From CALAEC01 sp050692915 (GTDB taxonomy: Bacteria > Actinomycetota > UBA4738 > CALAEC01), in assembly GCA_050692915.1 (NCBI GenBank), contig JBOGVU010000015.1, positions 1-41,668 on the forward strand: DNA of 41,668 bases, given 5' to 3'. Position 1 is the first letter of the stretch. Each line of letters begins with the position of its first letter. This document shows positions 24,036 to 31,658 of this stretch, one piece after another. The position numbers were made by a program, and so were the translations under genes. The notes beneath the pieces were generated by a model. That model was not told where the DNA came from. It worked only from the letters and a program-made list of their open reading frames with translations, and searched no databases.

Positions 24036-24500
24036 CTAGGGGAGGTCCGCCCGCAGGGACGTTCCCGTCTGCATCAGGTGGTAGTCCCCCCGAGCGTAGT
24101 TCCAGGTGATCATGGTGTCGGGGACCAGACGGAGCACCACCCGGTCGGGCTCCTTGAGGGCTCCTGACAGCCACCGGCGGCCCTCGGCTTCCCCGTAGCG
24201 GGTGGCGATGCGCTCCAGCCAGACCTCCCGGTCCTCCTCCCACACCTCGGGGGTCCCGTGGAGGATGACCGCCCTGTAGGGACGCTCCTCGCTGGCGATG
24301 GAGACGGCCACGGAGGATCCCGAGGCCACGTCCGTCCCGGTGCGCCGGGACTCCAGGCGGGTGGTGAACCAGAACGCTCGATCCTCGTACAGGTACCACA
24401 GCGGCCGCACCCCGGGACGTCCCTCCGGGTCGACCGTGGCCCAGTGGCACAGGCGGATCTCCTCCAGGAAGGCCTTCAGCTCCGACCCTTCCATCGGCAT
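24036..24500 (-). CDS. Pyridoxamine 5'-phosphate oxidase-fold protein
   Basis: The fold is indicated by the start (LKAFLEEIRLCHWATVDPEGRPGVRPLWYLYEDRAFWFTT, split) and the VAVSIASEERPYRAVILHGTPEV strand pair, typical of the split-barrel flavin/F420/heme-binding family common in Actinobacteria. The cofactor cannot be told from sequence; the lack of a clear F420 motif leaves FMN, heme or none. ATG 24500 follows GGAGGG and GAGG on the minus strand; ATG 24494 is a near alternative. It starts four bases after the stop of the SixA-like gene, so the two are co-transcribed. Confidence 0.8.
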   Translation of the reverse strand: MPMEGSELKAFLEEIRLCHWATVDPEGRPGVRPLWYLYEDRAFWFTTRLESRRTGTDVASGSSVAVSIASEERPYRAVILHGTPEVWEEDREVWLERIATRYGEAEGRRWLSGALKEPDRVVLRLVPDTMITWNYARGDYHLMQTGTSLRADLP

Positions 24501-24504
24501 GACC

Positions 24505-25038
24505 TCACTCCCTCCGGTACTCGGCGGCCAGGCGGACCCGGCCATCCTCCTCCTCGACCAAGATCCCCTCGCATTCCGAAAGGGGCTCGATCACCGCACC
24601 GGTGAGCCCGAAGGCGGCGGCCTCGATCAGGGGGCTGTGGCCCACGGCGAGGCCCCGGCCACCCTCGGGGATCTCGGCCAGGAGCGCCCGCACGGCGTCG
24701 GCCAGCCGGGTTGATTCTTCTTCGACGAGCTCGGGGTCCCGTTCGCGAACGTCGTCGATCCGTCCCCCGCCCGCCGCCTTGGCGGCCGCCCGCCACCGGT
24801 CCTCGACGGGGGAGGCCAGGCCCTCGGCGACGGCGTGGTCCTGGGGGAGCTGCTGCCCGAGGCCCCGCAGGAACCATGCCGCGGTCTCCGCCGCGCGGCG
24901 GGCCGGGGAGGTGAACACGGCCACGTACCCCCCGGGCAGGTCCTGTCCGACGTGGAGGGCCAGGGCCCGACCCTGTTCGGAGAGCGCGTCCGCGTCCGGA
25001 TCCCGGGGCGCATGACGGCGGAGCTCCAGGGCCCGCAC
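24505..25038 (-). CDS. Histidine phosphatase, SixA-like
   Basis: A catalytic RHA in LELRRHAPRD (residues 4-13), a central FTSPARRAAETA segment and the second active His in LAVGHSPLIEA (about residue 135) define the phosphoglycerate-mutase-like phosphatase superfamily. The small size and RHA rather than RHG place it near SixA, which removes phosphate from phosphohistidine; here the variant insert near 75-110 makes the substrate uncertain. GTG 25038 gives the conserved start and directly abuts the stop of the EthD-like gene, so it is the second gene of a short minus-strand operon. Confidence 0.8.
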   Translation of the reverse strand: MRALELRRHAPRDPDADALSEQGRALALHVGQDLPGGYVAVFTSPARRAAETAAWFLRGLGQQLPQDHAVAEGLASPVEDRWRAAAKAAGGGRIDDVRERDPELVEEESTRLADAVRALLAEIPEGGRGLAVGHSPLIEAAAFGLTGAVIEPLSECEGILVEEEDGRVRLAAEYRRE

Positions 25039-25356
25039 TTACTTCACGACGTGCCGGTCCACGAACAGCAGGCCGAAGCCGTCCGTGAAGTTCTCCAGGT
25101 CCTTCGTGCTGGCCGAGGCGGTCTCGCTGGCCATGTCGGCCTTGAACCCCTCCCGGTCCTCCCAGGTGAGCTCGGCGACACCGTCGAACGGTCGCTCCTG
25201 CCCCTCCGGGACCCGGGTAACGAGATGCACGACGTAGCCGGTGAGGTGGTCGTACCCGTCCCGGGCGATGGGCGCGTGCCTGTTCAGCCAGTAGTTGCGG
25301 AATTCCTCGTCGGACATCCCGGCCTTCTTTCGAAGCCAGATGTGTGCGGTGCTCAT
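25039..25356 (-). CDS. EthD-fold small protein
   Basis: The 105-residue protein starts MSTAHIWLRKKAGMSDEEF and has RNYWLNRHAPIAR, the EthD signature, followed by HLTGYVVHLVTRVP and the FDGVAELTWED strand. EthD-fold dimers are ferredoxin-like; members range from accessory proteins of ether degradation to decarboxylase-like enzymes, and no specific role is visible. GGAGGAGG lies before ATG 25356, inside one arm of an inverted repeat. Confidence 0.8.
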   Translation of the reverse strand: MSTAHIWLRKKAGMSDEEFRNYWLNRHAPIARDGYDHLTGYVVHLVTRVPEGQERPFDGVAELTWEDREGFKADMASETASASTKDLENFTDGFGLLFVDRHVVK

Positions 25357-25365
25357 GTGCCATCC

Positions 25366-25405
25366 TCCTCCGCCGGTTCAGAACCGAATCCTACCCGGCG
25401 GAGGA
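25366..25405. promoter_or_regulatory. 11-bp perfect inverted repeat and nested palindrome upstream of the EthD-fold gene
   Basis: TCCTCCGCCGG (25366-25376) and CCGGCGGAGGA (25395-25405) are perfect complements 18 bases apart. Reading the minus strand, the 3' arm contains the Shine-Dalgarno of the EthD-fold gene. The loop holds a TAGGAT -10 and the palindrome CGGTTC-A-GAACCG (25374-25386). The repeat could act as a read-through block, a terminator without U-tract, or an operator. Confidence 0.45.
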
Positions 25406-25422
25406 AGGTGACCCTTCGATCG

Positions 25423-26469
25423 CTACCCCTCGCAGCGTTGGATGCGGTCGCGGCCGCCCCCACCGCGACACGTGTCGGTGCCCGCCCCGCCGTTCAGTTT
25501 GTCGGGCTTGGGCCCGCCTCGGAGGAGGTCGTTTCCGCCCTTGCCCTTCAGCCGGTCGCGCCCGCCCTGGCCTCGGAGGTCGTCGTCCCCGCCGGCCCCG
25601 CGGATGCGGTCGTTCCCAGCTCCGCCGGCGACCACGTCCCGTCCGCTTCGGCCGTTGACCCGATCGTTCCCGGGACCGGCGCAGACGCGGTCGTTGCCAC
25701 CCAGGGCGTTGATCACGTCGTCACCCCCGAGCGCCCGGATCACGTCTCGCTTCGGGGTCCCGGTCAGGACGTCGTTGCCCGAGGTCCCGGTCATCGTCAC
25801 CGGCCGACCCAGGCACTGGACCTCGGACGGCTGCTCCCGTTCGAACGACCCGATGTCGCAGCGGGCCCCCTGGGGCCGGGGAACGCCACGCTGGTCGGTG
25901 GTCTCGCAGGCCGTGGGCGTCGAGCCGGGCGCGGCCGGGTTCCCGGCATCCACAGCGTCCGATCCCTTCCGGAGCCCGTGCGTGAGCGTCGGCCCGCCGT
26001 TGTCGGCCAGGGGGAACAGTTGCGGATTCCGACCGGTGATGTTCCCGGTGGTCGTGCCGGCGATGGTGCAGCCCGTGGTGTCCTCGATCAGGTTATAGCC
26101 GCCGGAGCTCAGCGACCCCGAGCAGTCAGCATGCTTGTCCGTGGCGCCCGGGGACTTGTCGGTGTTGTCTCCGTTGATCGTGTTGGAGACGGTCGTGGAG
26201 CCCCCTGTGACGGAGATGCCACCGCCGTTCCCCGTCCCGTCGGCGTTGTCGTCCGCGCCGTTGTTGGCCACGGTAACGTTGTTCAGGATGACGGTGCCGC
26301 CGGTGACAGCGATACCACCGCCGTGCCCGTCGGCGAGGTTACCGCTGACCGTCACGTTGGACAGCGTGGCGGTTCCGGAATCGACGTGGATAGCGCCTCC
26401 ATTGCTATCGGACTCGTTGGCCGACGGCGTCACGCCACTCAGCGTCAGGTCGGCCGTGCTATCGATCCC
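25423..26469 (-). CDS. C-terminal part of frameshifted CSLREA/beta-helix/RTX secreted protein
   Basis: From the frameshift this frame continues a right-handed beta-helix (repeats such as GTATLSNVTVSGN and GTVILNNVTVANN, about 150 residues), a choice-of-anchor-like segment with LADNGGPTLTHGL and DQRGVPRPQG, then a C-terminal block of RTX-like nonapeptides (GGDDVINALGGNDRV, GGAGNDRIRGAGGDD, GGNDLLRGG), expected to bind calcium outside the cell. It lacks its own plausible start; the signal peptide and CSLREA domain are in the other frame (26445-26912). One extra G in the run at 26467-26471 would join the two into a protein of roughly 495 residues. Confidence 0.8.
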   Translation of the reverse strand, partial: GIDSTADLTLSGVTPSANESDSNGGAIHVDSGTATLSNVTVSGNLADGHGGGIAVTGGTVILNNVTVANNGADDNADGTGNGGGISVTGGSTTVSNTINGDNTDKSPGATDKHADCSGSLSSGGYNLIEDTTGCTIAGTTTGNITGRNPQLFPLADNGGPTLTHGLRKGSDAVDAGNPAAPGSTPTACETTDQRGVPRPQGARCDIGSFEREQPSEVQCLGRPVTMTGTSGNDVLTGTPKRDVIRALGGDDVINALGGNDRVCAGPGNDRVNGRSGRDVVAGGAGNDRIRGAGGDDDLRGQGGRDRLKGKGGNDLLRGGPKPDKLNGGAGTDTCRGGGGRDRIQRCEG

Positions 26470-26912
26470 CCACCATCGCCGCTGTCGTTTCCGTTGCGGA
26501 TGGTCAGATCGGAGGCCGTCAAGGCGTTTCCCGCTCCTGCCAGCACGTCGAACACCCTCTGGAGATCGGCTCCGTCGATCACGACGACTCCGGTCGGATC
26601 GAGGGTGACGGAGCTGCTGATGTCGAGATCGCCGTCCGCCGTGTCGTCGGGGGTCCCGTCCTCCGGTATGGCCAGGGTGTACGTGCCGGCCGGGATGGTG
26701 ATCGTGTCGGGGCCACTCCCCACGGTGCACGCGTCGGACACGGCATCGGTGTTGGCGGAGATGAGGGCCTCTCGCAGCGAACAGTCTCCGTCCGAGTTGA
26801 CCTCGTCGGCCGTGGTGTTGACCGCGATCGTGGCGGCGTGCGCGGCCGGGGCCACTGCGAACACGCCGACCAGCACCGCGATCGAGAGCAGAAGACGTCC
26901 CGTCGTCTTCAT
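26445..26912 (-). CDS. N-terminal part of frameshifted CSLREA/beta-helix/RTX secreted protein
   Basis: The start MKTTGRLLLSIAVLVGVFA continues to APAAHA, a clear signal peptide with a cleavage site near residue 26. The mature part begins with a CSLREA domain (DGDCSLREALISAN) followed by the usual TITIPAGTYTL strand and first beta-helix turns. ATG 26912 has GGAGGGG upstream on the minus strand. The frame ends at 26445 shortly after the G-run, while the homologous sequence continues in the next frame. Either the gene is broken, or the base call is short by one G, or ribosomes slip by -1. Confidence 0.8.
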   Translation of the reverse strand: MKTTGRLLLSIAVLVGVFAVAPAAHAATIAVNTTADEVNSDGDCSLREALISANTDAVSDACTVGSGPDTITIPAGTYTLAIPEDGTPDDTADGDLDISSSVTLDPTGVVVIDGADLQRVFDVLAGAGNALTASDLTIRNGNDSGDGGGSIARPT

Positions 26913-26953
26913 GGGATCCCCTCCTGAAGGTCGAGACGAAGCTCCCAGCCGCA

Positions 26954-27499
26954 TTACTTTCCCCGGCTCGGCTCATCGGAACCCCCCGTCTGCCATCGGG
27001 CCAGGGCGAACAGGAGGTCCGAGAGACGGTTCAGATATCTGGCGGCCTCGGGGTTCACCTCGCGGCCGGTTTCCCGGAGCTCCACCGTCCGGCGCTCGGC
27101 CCGCCTGCACGTGGCCCGGGCCACATCCAGCGCTGCCGAAACGGGGTTCCCGCCGGGGACCACGAACTCATCGGGGAGGTGGGCCTCGTGGCTGTCGATG
27201 AGGCCCTCGACCCGCTCGACCATGTCGGGGGTGACCAGCGAGACGGCCGGCTTGAGCTTGGCCCGCTCCTTCGGGTTCGTGGCCAGGTCGGCCCCCACCA
27301 CGAACAGCGCCCTTTGGACCTCAAGCAGGATCGCCTGGAGGTCCGGGTCGTCCGAGAGGGCTCGGGCCACCCCGAGGTCGGCCACGGTCTCGTCCACGCT
27401 CCCGTAGGCCTCCGCTGCCGGGTCCGCCTTGGAGATCCTGGTCCCGTACAGGAGCCCGGTGGTGCCGTCGTCCCCGGTCCTCGTGTAGATCTTGGTCAC
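26954..27499 (-). CDS. PduO-type ATP:cob(I)alamin adenosyltransferase
   Basis: The enzyme makes adenosylcobalamin. The N-terminal TKIYTRTGDDGTTGLLYG is the ATP-binding P-loop of the PduO family, and NPVSAALDVARATCRRAER with EVNPEAARYLNRLSDLLFALAR forms the conserved C-terminal helices. GTG 27499 was chosen because it opens directly on this motif, and TATCCT lies six bases upstream in the leaderless arrangement. An upstream ATG at 27577 would add 26 unrelated residues. No B12 genes adjoin it in this window, so it probably serves a B12 enzyme encoded elsewhere. Confidence 0.95.
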   Translation of the reverse strand: MTKIYTRTGDDGTTGLLYGTRISKADPAAEAYGSVDETVADLGVARALSDDPDLQAILLEVQRALFVVGADLATNPKERAKLKPAVSLVTPDMVERVEGLIDSHEAHLPDEFVVPGGNPVSAALDVARATCRRAERRTVELRETGREVNPEAARYLNRLSDLLFALARWQTGGSDEPSRGK

Positions 27500-27505
27500 G
27501 CGGAT

Positions 27506-27511
27506 AGGATA
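27506..27511 (-). promoter_or_regulatory. TATCCT -10 element for leaderless adenosyltransferase gene
   Basis: On the minus strand TATCCT ends six bases before GTG 27499, with no Shine-Dalgarno. On the plus strand the overlapping TAGGAT (27505-27510) could serve as a divergent -10, but no convincing gene follows it. Confidence 0.45.
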
Positions 27512-27642
27512 GTCCGCGCCGGTCGGAGAGGAGATGGCATCTCGAGGGGCAGAGGAGCCACCCGAAGCACGAGGCACGCACGTGGCCGGCAGGCCTCAGG
27601 AACCCCCCAAGCCCCTCGTTCAACGTGTGACACATGTGGGCC

Positions 27643-27671
27643 TTGTTGAAGCAGTGGCTGTATGCTAGCAT
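27643..27671 (+). promoter_or_regulatory. rnj promoter, TTGTTG-17-TAGCAT
   Basis: TTGTTG (27643-27648) and TAGCAT (27666-27671) are separated by exactly 17 bases. Transcription would start near 27678, about 86 bases before the GTG of rnj. The upstream part of the 264-bp divergent gap (27512-27640) shows no gene I would support, only a GGCC-N4-GGCC repeat and TTCAAC/GTTGAA arms around the -35. Confidence 0.55.
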
Positions 27672-27681
27672 CGCTCCGCGT

Positions 27682-27763
27682 GGGGGCGGGCCGACCGGGC
27701 AAAGCGGGACGCCCGACTGGCGCCCGGTCGGTCCCCGCGCCTTTCCTGGCGAGGTGAACCTCT
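27682..27763 (+). promoter_or_regulatory. Structured 5' leader of rnj
   Basis: CCGACCGGGC (27691-27700) and GCCCGGTCGG (27722-27731) form a perfect 10-bp stem, extendable outward by GGG/CCC with one wobble or bulge. The enclosed loop contains a smaller CGGG/CCCG hairpin (27705-27708 with 27712-27715). GAGGTG (27751-27756), the Shine-Dalgarno, lies just after the structure. A terminator is unlikely because no T-run follows. An autoregulatory site for RNase J is inference. Confidence 0.45.
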
Positions 27764-29422
27764 GTGACTGACCCCTGCAGGCTGGTGTTCCTCGGCGGCC
27801 TCGGCGAGGTCGGCCGGAACATGGCCGTGCTGGAGATGGGAGGCCGGGCCCTGCTGCTCGACGCCGGGCTCTCCTTCCCCCGGGACGACATGCCGGGGAT
27901 CGACCTGGTCCTGCCGGACTGGGAGTACCTCCGAGAGCGGGGGGACGCCATCGACGGCGTGGTCCTCACCCACGGCCACGAGGACCACGTGGGCGCGCTG
28001 CCGTACCTCGTGCGCGAGATCGACCTCGACGTGTACGCCACCGCCCTGACCCTGGCGCTGCTGGGACCGAAGCTCGAGGAGCACGGGGTGGTCGACCGGG
28101 TCCGCACGCACACGATCGAGGCAGGTGGTTCGGCCGATATCGGTCCGTTCCGGGCCCGGTTCCATCGGGTCACCCACTCGATCCCCGACGGCGTGGCGGT
28201 GGCCGTGGACACCCCGTTCGGCACCCTCCTCCACACGGGAGACTTTCGCCTGGACCCGACGCCGATCGACGACCGGCTCACCGACCTCCAGGGGATCGGC
28301 GACGAGGGCCACCGGGGCGTGCACGTGCTCCTGTCCGACTCCACCGGCGCCGAGCGAACCGGCACGGTGCCGAGCGAGCGCACCGTCGGCCCGATCATCC
28401 GCGAGATCGTCGAGGATGCCCCCCGGCTGGTGGTGGCGGCCTGCTTCGCCAGCCACATCCACCGGATCCAGCAGATCTGCGACGCGGCCGTGGCGTCGGG
28501 ACGGAAGGTGGCGTTCCTCGGCCGGAGCATGCTGAACACCGTCGAGCAGGCCGGGCCGCTGGGACATCTCCGGGTGGACCGGGACGACGTGGTGGAGATC
28601 GAACGCCTCGGTGATCTGGATCCCCGTGGTGTGTGCGTGGTTTCCACCGGCAGCCAGGGCGAGCCGCTGTCCGCCCTGGCCCTGATGGCCGCCAGGGAGC
28701 ACAAGCACGTGAAGCTCCAGGAACACGACACCGTGATCCTCTCGGCGTCGGTGATCCCGGGGAACGAGGTTTCCATCAACCGGGTGATCGACGGCCTGTA
28801 CCGAACGGGCGCCACGGTGTTCCACGTCGGGACCGCGCCCGTGCACGTCTCCGGCCATGCCGCGGCCGACGAGCTGAAGCTGATGCTGAACCTGGTCAAG
28901 CCCCGGTGGTTCGTCCCCATCCACGGCGAGCGGAGGCACCTGGCCAACCACGCCAGGCTGGCTCGCGAGGTGGGCATCCCCGGCGACCACGTCCTGGTGT
29001 GCGAGGACGGCGACGTGGTCGAGGTGGGGGAGTCCCTGCGGGTGGTGGAGCGGGTCCAGGCGGGCATGACCCTGGTGGACGGGCTCGGCATCGGGGACGT
29101 CGGCCACGAGGTCCTCCGGGACCGGCGCAAGCTCGCCGGGGACGGGGTGGTGATCGTGGTGGTGACCGCCGACGCCCACAGCGGGGAGGTGCTGGCGGGC
29201 CCCGATATCGTCACCCGCGGGTTCGTCCACGACGAGACGTCCGAGGAGATCCTGGAGGAGGCCCGGCGGCGCACGCTGTCCTCGCTCGAGGAGGTCGTCG
29301 AGGAGGAAGGTGGCGGCGACCCGGCCATCCTCAAGCAGCACGTTCGGCGGACCCTGGGCCGGTATTTCTTCGAGGTCATTCAGCGGAAACCGATCATCGT
29401 TCCCGTCATCATGGAGGTCTGA
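27764..29422 (+). CDS. rnj: Ribonuclease J
   Basis: RNase J is a metallo-beta-lactamase/beta-CASP nuclease with endo- and 5'-3' exonuclease activity on mRNA and rRNA. The first zinc motif is HGHEDH near residues 69-74, HTGDFRLDP near 156-164 gives further ligands, and the beta-CASP part has SDSTGAERTGTVPSE and STGSQGEP. The C-terminal SGHA and PIHGE segments complete the family pattern; length (552 aa) is normal. GTG 27764 has GAGGTG seven bases upstream. ftsK starts on the last base of its stop codon, as in other Actinobacteria where rnj and ftsK adjoin. Confidence 0.97.
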   Translation: MTDPCRLVFLGGLGEVGRNMAVLEMGGRALLLDAGLSFPRDDMPGIDLVLPDWEYLRERGDAIDGVVLTHGHEDHVGALPYLVREIDLDVYATALTLALLGPKLEEHGVVDRVRTHTIEAGGSADIGPFRARFHRVTHSIPDGVAVAVDTPFGTLLHTGDFRLDPTPIDDRLTDLQGIGDEGHRGVHVLLSDSTGAERTGTVPSERTVGPIIREIVEDAPRLVVAACFASHIHRIQQICDAAVASGRKVAFLGRSMLNTVEQAGPLGHLRVDRDDVVEIERLGDLDPRGVCVVSTGSQGEPLSALALMAAREHKHVKLQEHDTVILSASVIPGNEVSINRVIDGLYRTGATVFHVGTAPVHVSGHAAADELKLMLNLVKPRWFVPIHGERRHLANHARLAREVGIPGDHVLVCEDGDVVEVGESLRVVERVQAGMTLVDGLGIGDVGHEVLRDRRKLAGDGVVIVVVTADAHSGEVLAGPDIVTRGFVHDETSEEILEEARRRTLSSLEEVVEEEGGGDPAILKQHVRRTLGRYFFEVIQRKPIIVPVIMEV

Positions 29423-31614
29423 TGGCGAAGTCGAAGCGGCGCTCGAAGCGGAAGCGGTCCAAGGGTCGGATCGCCGGGGCGGGCCGGCGGCTGGCCGGGC
29501 ACCTCGGCGAGCAGATCGCGGACGCGGTTGGGATCGGCCTGGTCGTGCTGGCCGTGCTGACCGCCCTGGGCATCTGGTTCGACGCGGCCGGCCCGCTCGG
29601 CCGCGGCCTGACCGTCCTGGTCCGGGGCGGGTTCGGGATCTCCGGATACGCCTTCCCGGTGTTGGCCCTGTGGTGGGGGGTGATCCTGGTGCGGGGCACC
29701 GCCGACGAGGACCGGGGCCGGATGCTGATCGGCGTGTGGATGACCCTGCTCGGCGGCCTGGGGATATGGTCGCTCCTGGCCGGGAACCCCAACCCGGTAG
29801 GCGGGTACGAGCCCCTGCGCGACGGCGGGGGGCTGGTCGGCGCGGCGGTGGCCTGGCCGCTCTCCCGGCTGCTGTCCTCGTGGGGCGGGGCCGTGGTGTG
29901 CGTCGCCCTCACGATCCTCGGCGTCCTGGTGTTCACCGCCACCCCGATGTCGGCGGTGATCGAGGCGCTCCGCCGCCCCTTCGAGCCCGGCGATGAGGAC
30001 GAGCCGGCGCCGGCCCCCCGACGAGCGGCCCGCGTGGAGCGACCCGAGCTCGAGCATGCGGTGACCGGTCCGGCCTTCCCCGAGGAAGTGGAAGAAGAGG
30101 ACGAGCCGGAGCCGGAGACGCCCGCGGCCACGACCAGGGCGCGCCGCGGCGGAGGCGGCTACTCCCTGCCGCCCCTCGACCTCCTCCGGCACGCGCCGCC
30201 CACCGCCGGGGGCGGCCGGGACGAGCGGCAGGTGATGGAGACCCTGGAGCAGACCCTGGAGAGCTTCGGCGTGGACGCCCGTGTGGCGGGCTTCACCCGA
30301 GGTCCCACCGTGACGCTGTACGAGGTCAATGTGGGCGAGGGCACCAAGGTCAAGAAGGTCCTGGCGCTCGGCGACGACATCGCCTACGCGCTGGCCACCC
30401 CGGACGTGCGGATCATCGCCCCGATCCCCGGGAAGTCGGCGATCGGGGTGGAGGTCCCCAACGACACCCGCGACTTCGTCGTCCTCGGCGACGTCCTCCG
30501 CTCGAAACCGGCCAAGGACGAGCGGCACCCGCTGGCCGTCGGTCTCGGGAAGGACGTCCACGGCCGCTCGGTGCTGGTCCGGCTCAGCACGATGCCCCAT
30601 CTGCTGATCGCCGGCGCCACCGGGGCCGGCAAGTCGAGCCTCATCAACGCGTTCGTCATCTCGACGCTGATGCGCTCGACCCCCGATGACGTTCGCCTGA
30701 TGCTCGTCGACCCGAAGCGGGTCGAGCTCTCGCACTTCGCCGACCTGCCGCACCTGATCTCGCCGGTGATCGTGCACCCGAAGCGCGCCGCCGAGGCCCT
30801 CGGCTGGGTGGTCCGGGAGATGGAGCTGCGCTACGAGCAGCTCGCCACGGTCGGCATGCGCGACATCGACACGTACAACGCCCACGTGGCCGACGGGACG
30901 CTGCGGATCCCCCCGGGCCGAGAGGACGACTTCGAGCGCCTCCCGTACATCCTGGTGGTGATCGACGAGCTGGCCGACCTGATGATGGTGGCTCCCCGGG
31001 ACGTCGAGGACGCCATCTGCCGGATCGCCCAGATGGCCAGGGCCGTGGGGATCCACCTGGTGGTGGCCACCCAGCGACCGTCGGTCGACGTGGTCACCGG
31101 GCTCATCAAGGCCAACATCCCCTCCCGGATCGCGTTCATGACGGCCAGCGCGGCCGATTCCAGGGTGATCCTCGACGTCGGCGGCGCGGAGAAGCTCCTC
31201 GGCCACGGCGACATGCTGTTCCTGCCCTCGTCGGCGTCGCGGCCGCACCGGATCCAGGGCGCCTGGGTCACCGAGAAGGAGATCGAGGCGGTGGCGAACC
31301 ACGTCCGCCACCAGCGGGAGCCCGACTACGTGCAGGGGATCGAGGGCCTGGGCCGGCCCCCCAGCGCGGACGAGGAGGTCGGTGCGGGGGACGACGACGA
31401 CCTGGTCCGCCAGGCCGCCGAGCTGGTGATCCGGTCCCAGCTCGGCTCGACCTCGATGCTGCAGCGCAAGCTGAAGGTGGGCTTCGCCAGGGCCGGACGG
31501 ATCATGGATCTCCTGGAGGAGCGGGGAATCGTGGGCCCGTCGCAGGGCTCGAAGCCCCGAGACGTCCTGATGACCTGGGAGGAATGGGCCGAGTCCCACG
31601 CCCCCACCGGCTGA
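29422..31614 (+). CDS. ftsK: DNA translocase FtsK/SpoIIIE
   Basis: FtsK pumps DNA at the septum to clear chromosome ends during division. After a very basic start (residues 1-20), four or five membrane segments span about 33-180, and an acidic linker covers about 190-240. The motor domain follows, with Walker A GATGAGKS at 398-405, Walker B VVIDELADL near 512-520, and the winged-helix gamma domain (DLVRQAAELVIRSQLGSTSMLQRKLKVG, split) at the end, which reads chromosomal orientation signals. At 730 aa it is SpoIIIE-sized, with a short linker. ATG 29422 shares a base with the rnj stop and has GGAGGT inside rnj. Confidence 0.96.
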   Translation: MAKSKRRSKRKRSKGRIAGAGRRLAGHLGEQIADAVGIGLVVLAVLTALGIWFDAAGPLGRGLTVLVRGGFGISGYAFPVLALWWGVILVRGTADEDRGRMLIGVWMTLLGGLGIWSLLAGNPNPVGGYEPLRDGGGLVGAAVAWPLSRLLSSWGGAVVCVALTILGVLVFTATPMSAVIEALRRPFEPGDEDEPAPAPRRAARVERPELEHAVTGPAFPEEVEEEDEPEPETPAATTRARRGGGGYSLPPLDLLRHAPPTAGGGRDERQVMETLEQTLESFGVDARVAGFTRGPTVTLYEVNVGEGTKVKKVLALGDDIAYALATPDVRIIAPIPGKSAIGVEVPNDTRDFVVLGDVLRSKPAKDERHPLAVGLGKDVHGRSVLVRLSTMPHLLIAGATGAGKSSLINAFVISTLMRSTPDDVRLMLVDPKRVELSHFADLPHLISPVIVHPKRAAEALGWVVREMELRYEQLATVGMRDIDTYNAHVADGTLRIPPGREDDFERLPYILVVIDELADLMMVAPRDVEDAICRIAQMARAVGIHLVVATQRPSVDVVTGLIKANIPSRIAFMTASAADSRVILDVGGAEKLLGHGDMLFLPSSASRPHRIQGAWVTEKEIEAVANHVRHQREPDYVQGIEGLGRPPSADEEVGAGDDDDLVRQAAELVIRSQLGSTSMLQRKLKVGFARAGRIMDLLEERGIVGPSQGSKPRDVLMTWEEWAESHAPTG

Positions 31615-31640
31615 CCGGTCGGAAGACGCACCGCACGCAG

Positions 31641-31646
31641 TAGAAT
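31641..31646 (+). promoter_or_regulatory. TAGAAT -10 element before the RodZ-like gene
   Basis: TAGAAT lies twelve bases before ATG 31659, in the 44-bp gap after ftsK. The expected start site leaves a leader of about six bases and there is no Shine-Dalgarno. Confidence 0.4.
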
Positions 31647-31658
31647 CTCGTTCCCTCC

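Noticed and set aside
27534..27668. A 44-codon frame with ATG and a GGAGAG upstream, in the gap between the adenosyltransferase and rnj genes
   Set aside because: Only about half of its third positions are G or C, unlike the strongly GC-rich third positions of real genes here, and it runs through the rnj promoter to end in its -10.
27682..27740. A known riboswitch (such as cyclic-di-GMP type) in the rnj leader
   Set aside because: GGGCAAA and GGGACGC fragments recall that class, but the required tetraloop/receptor and paired segments are not in the right order.
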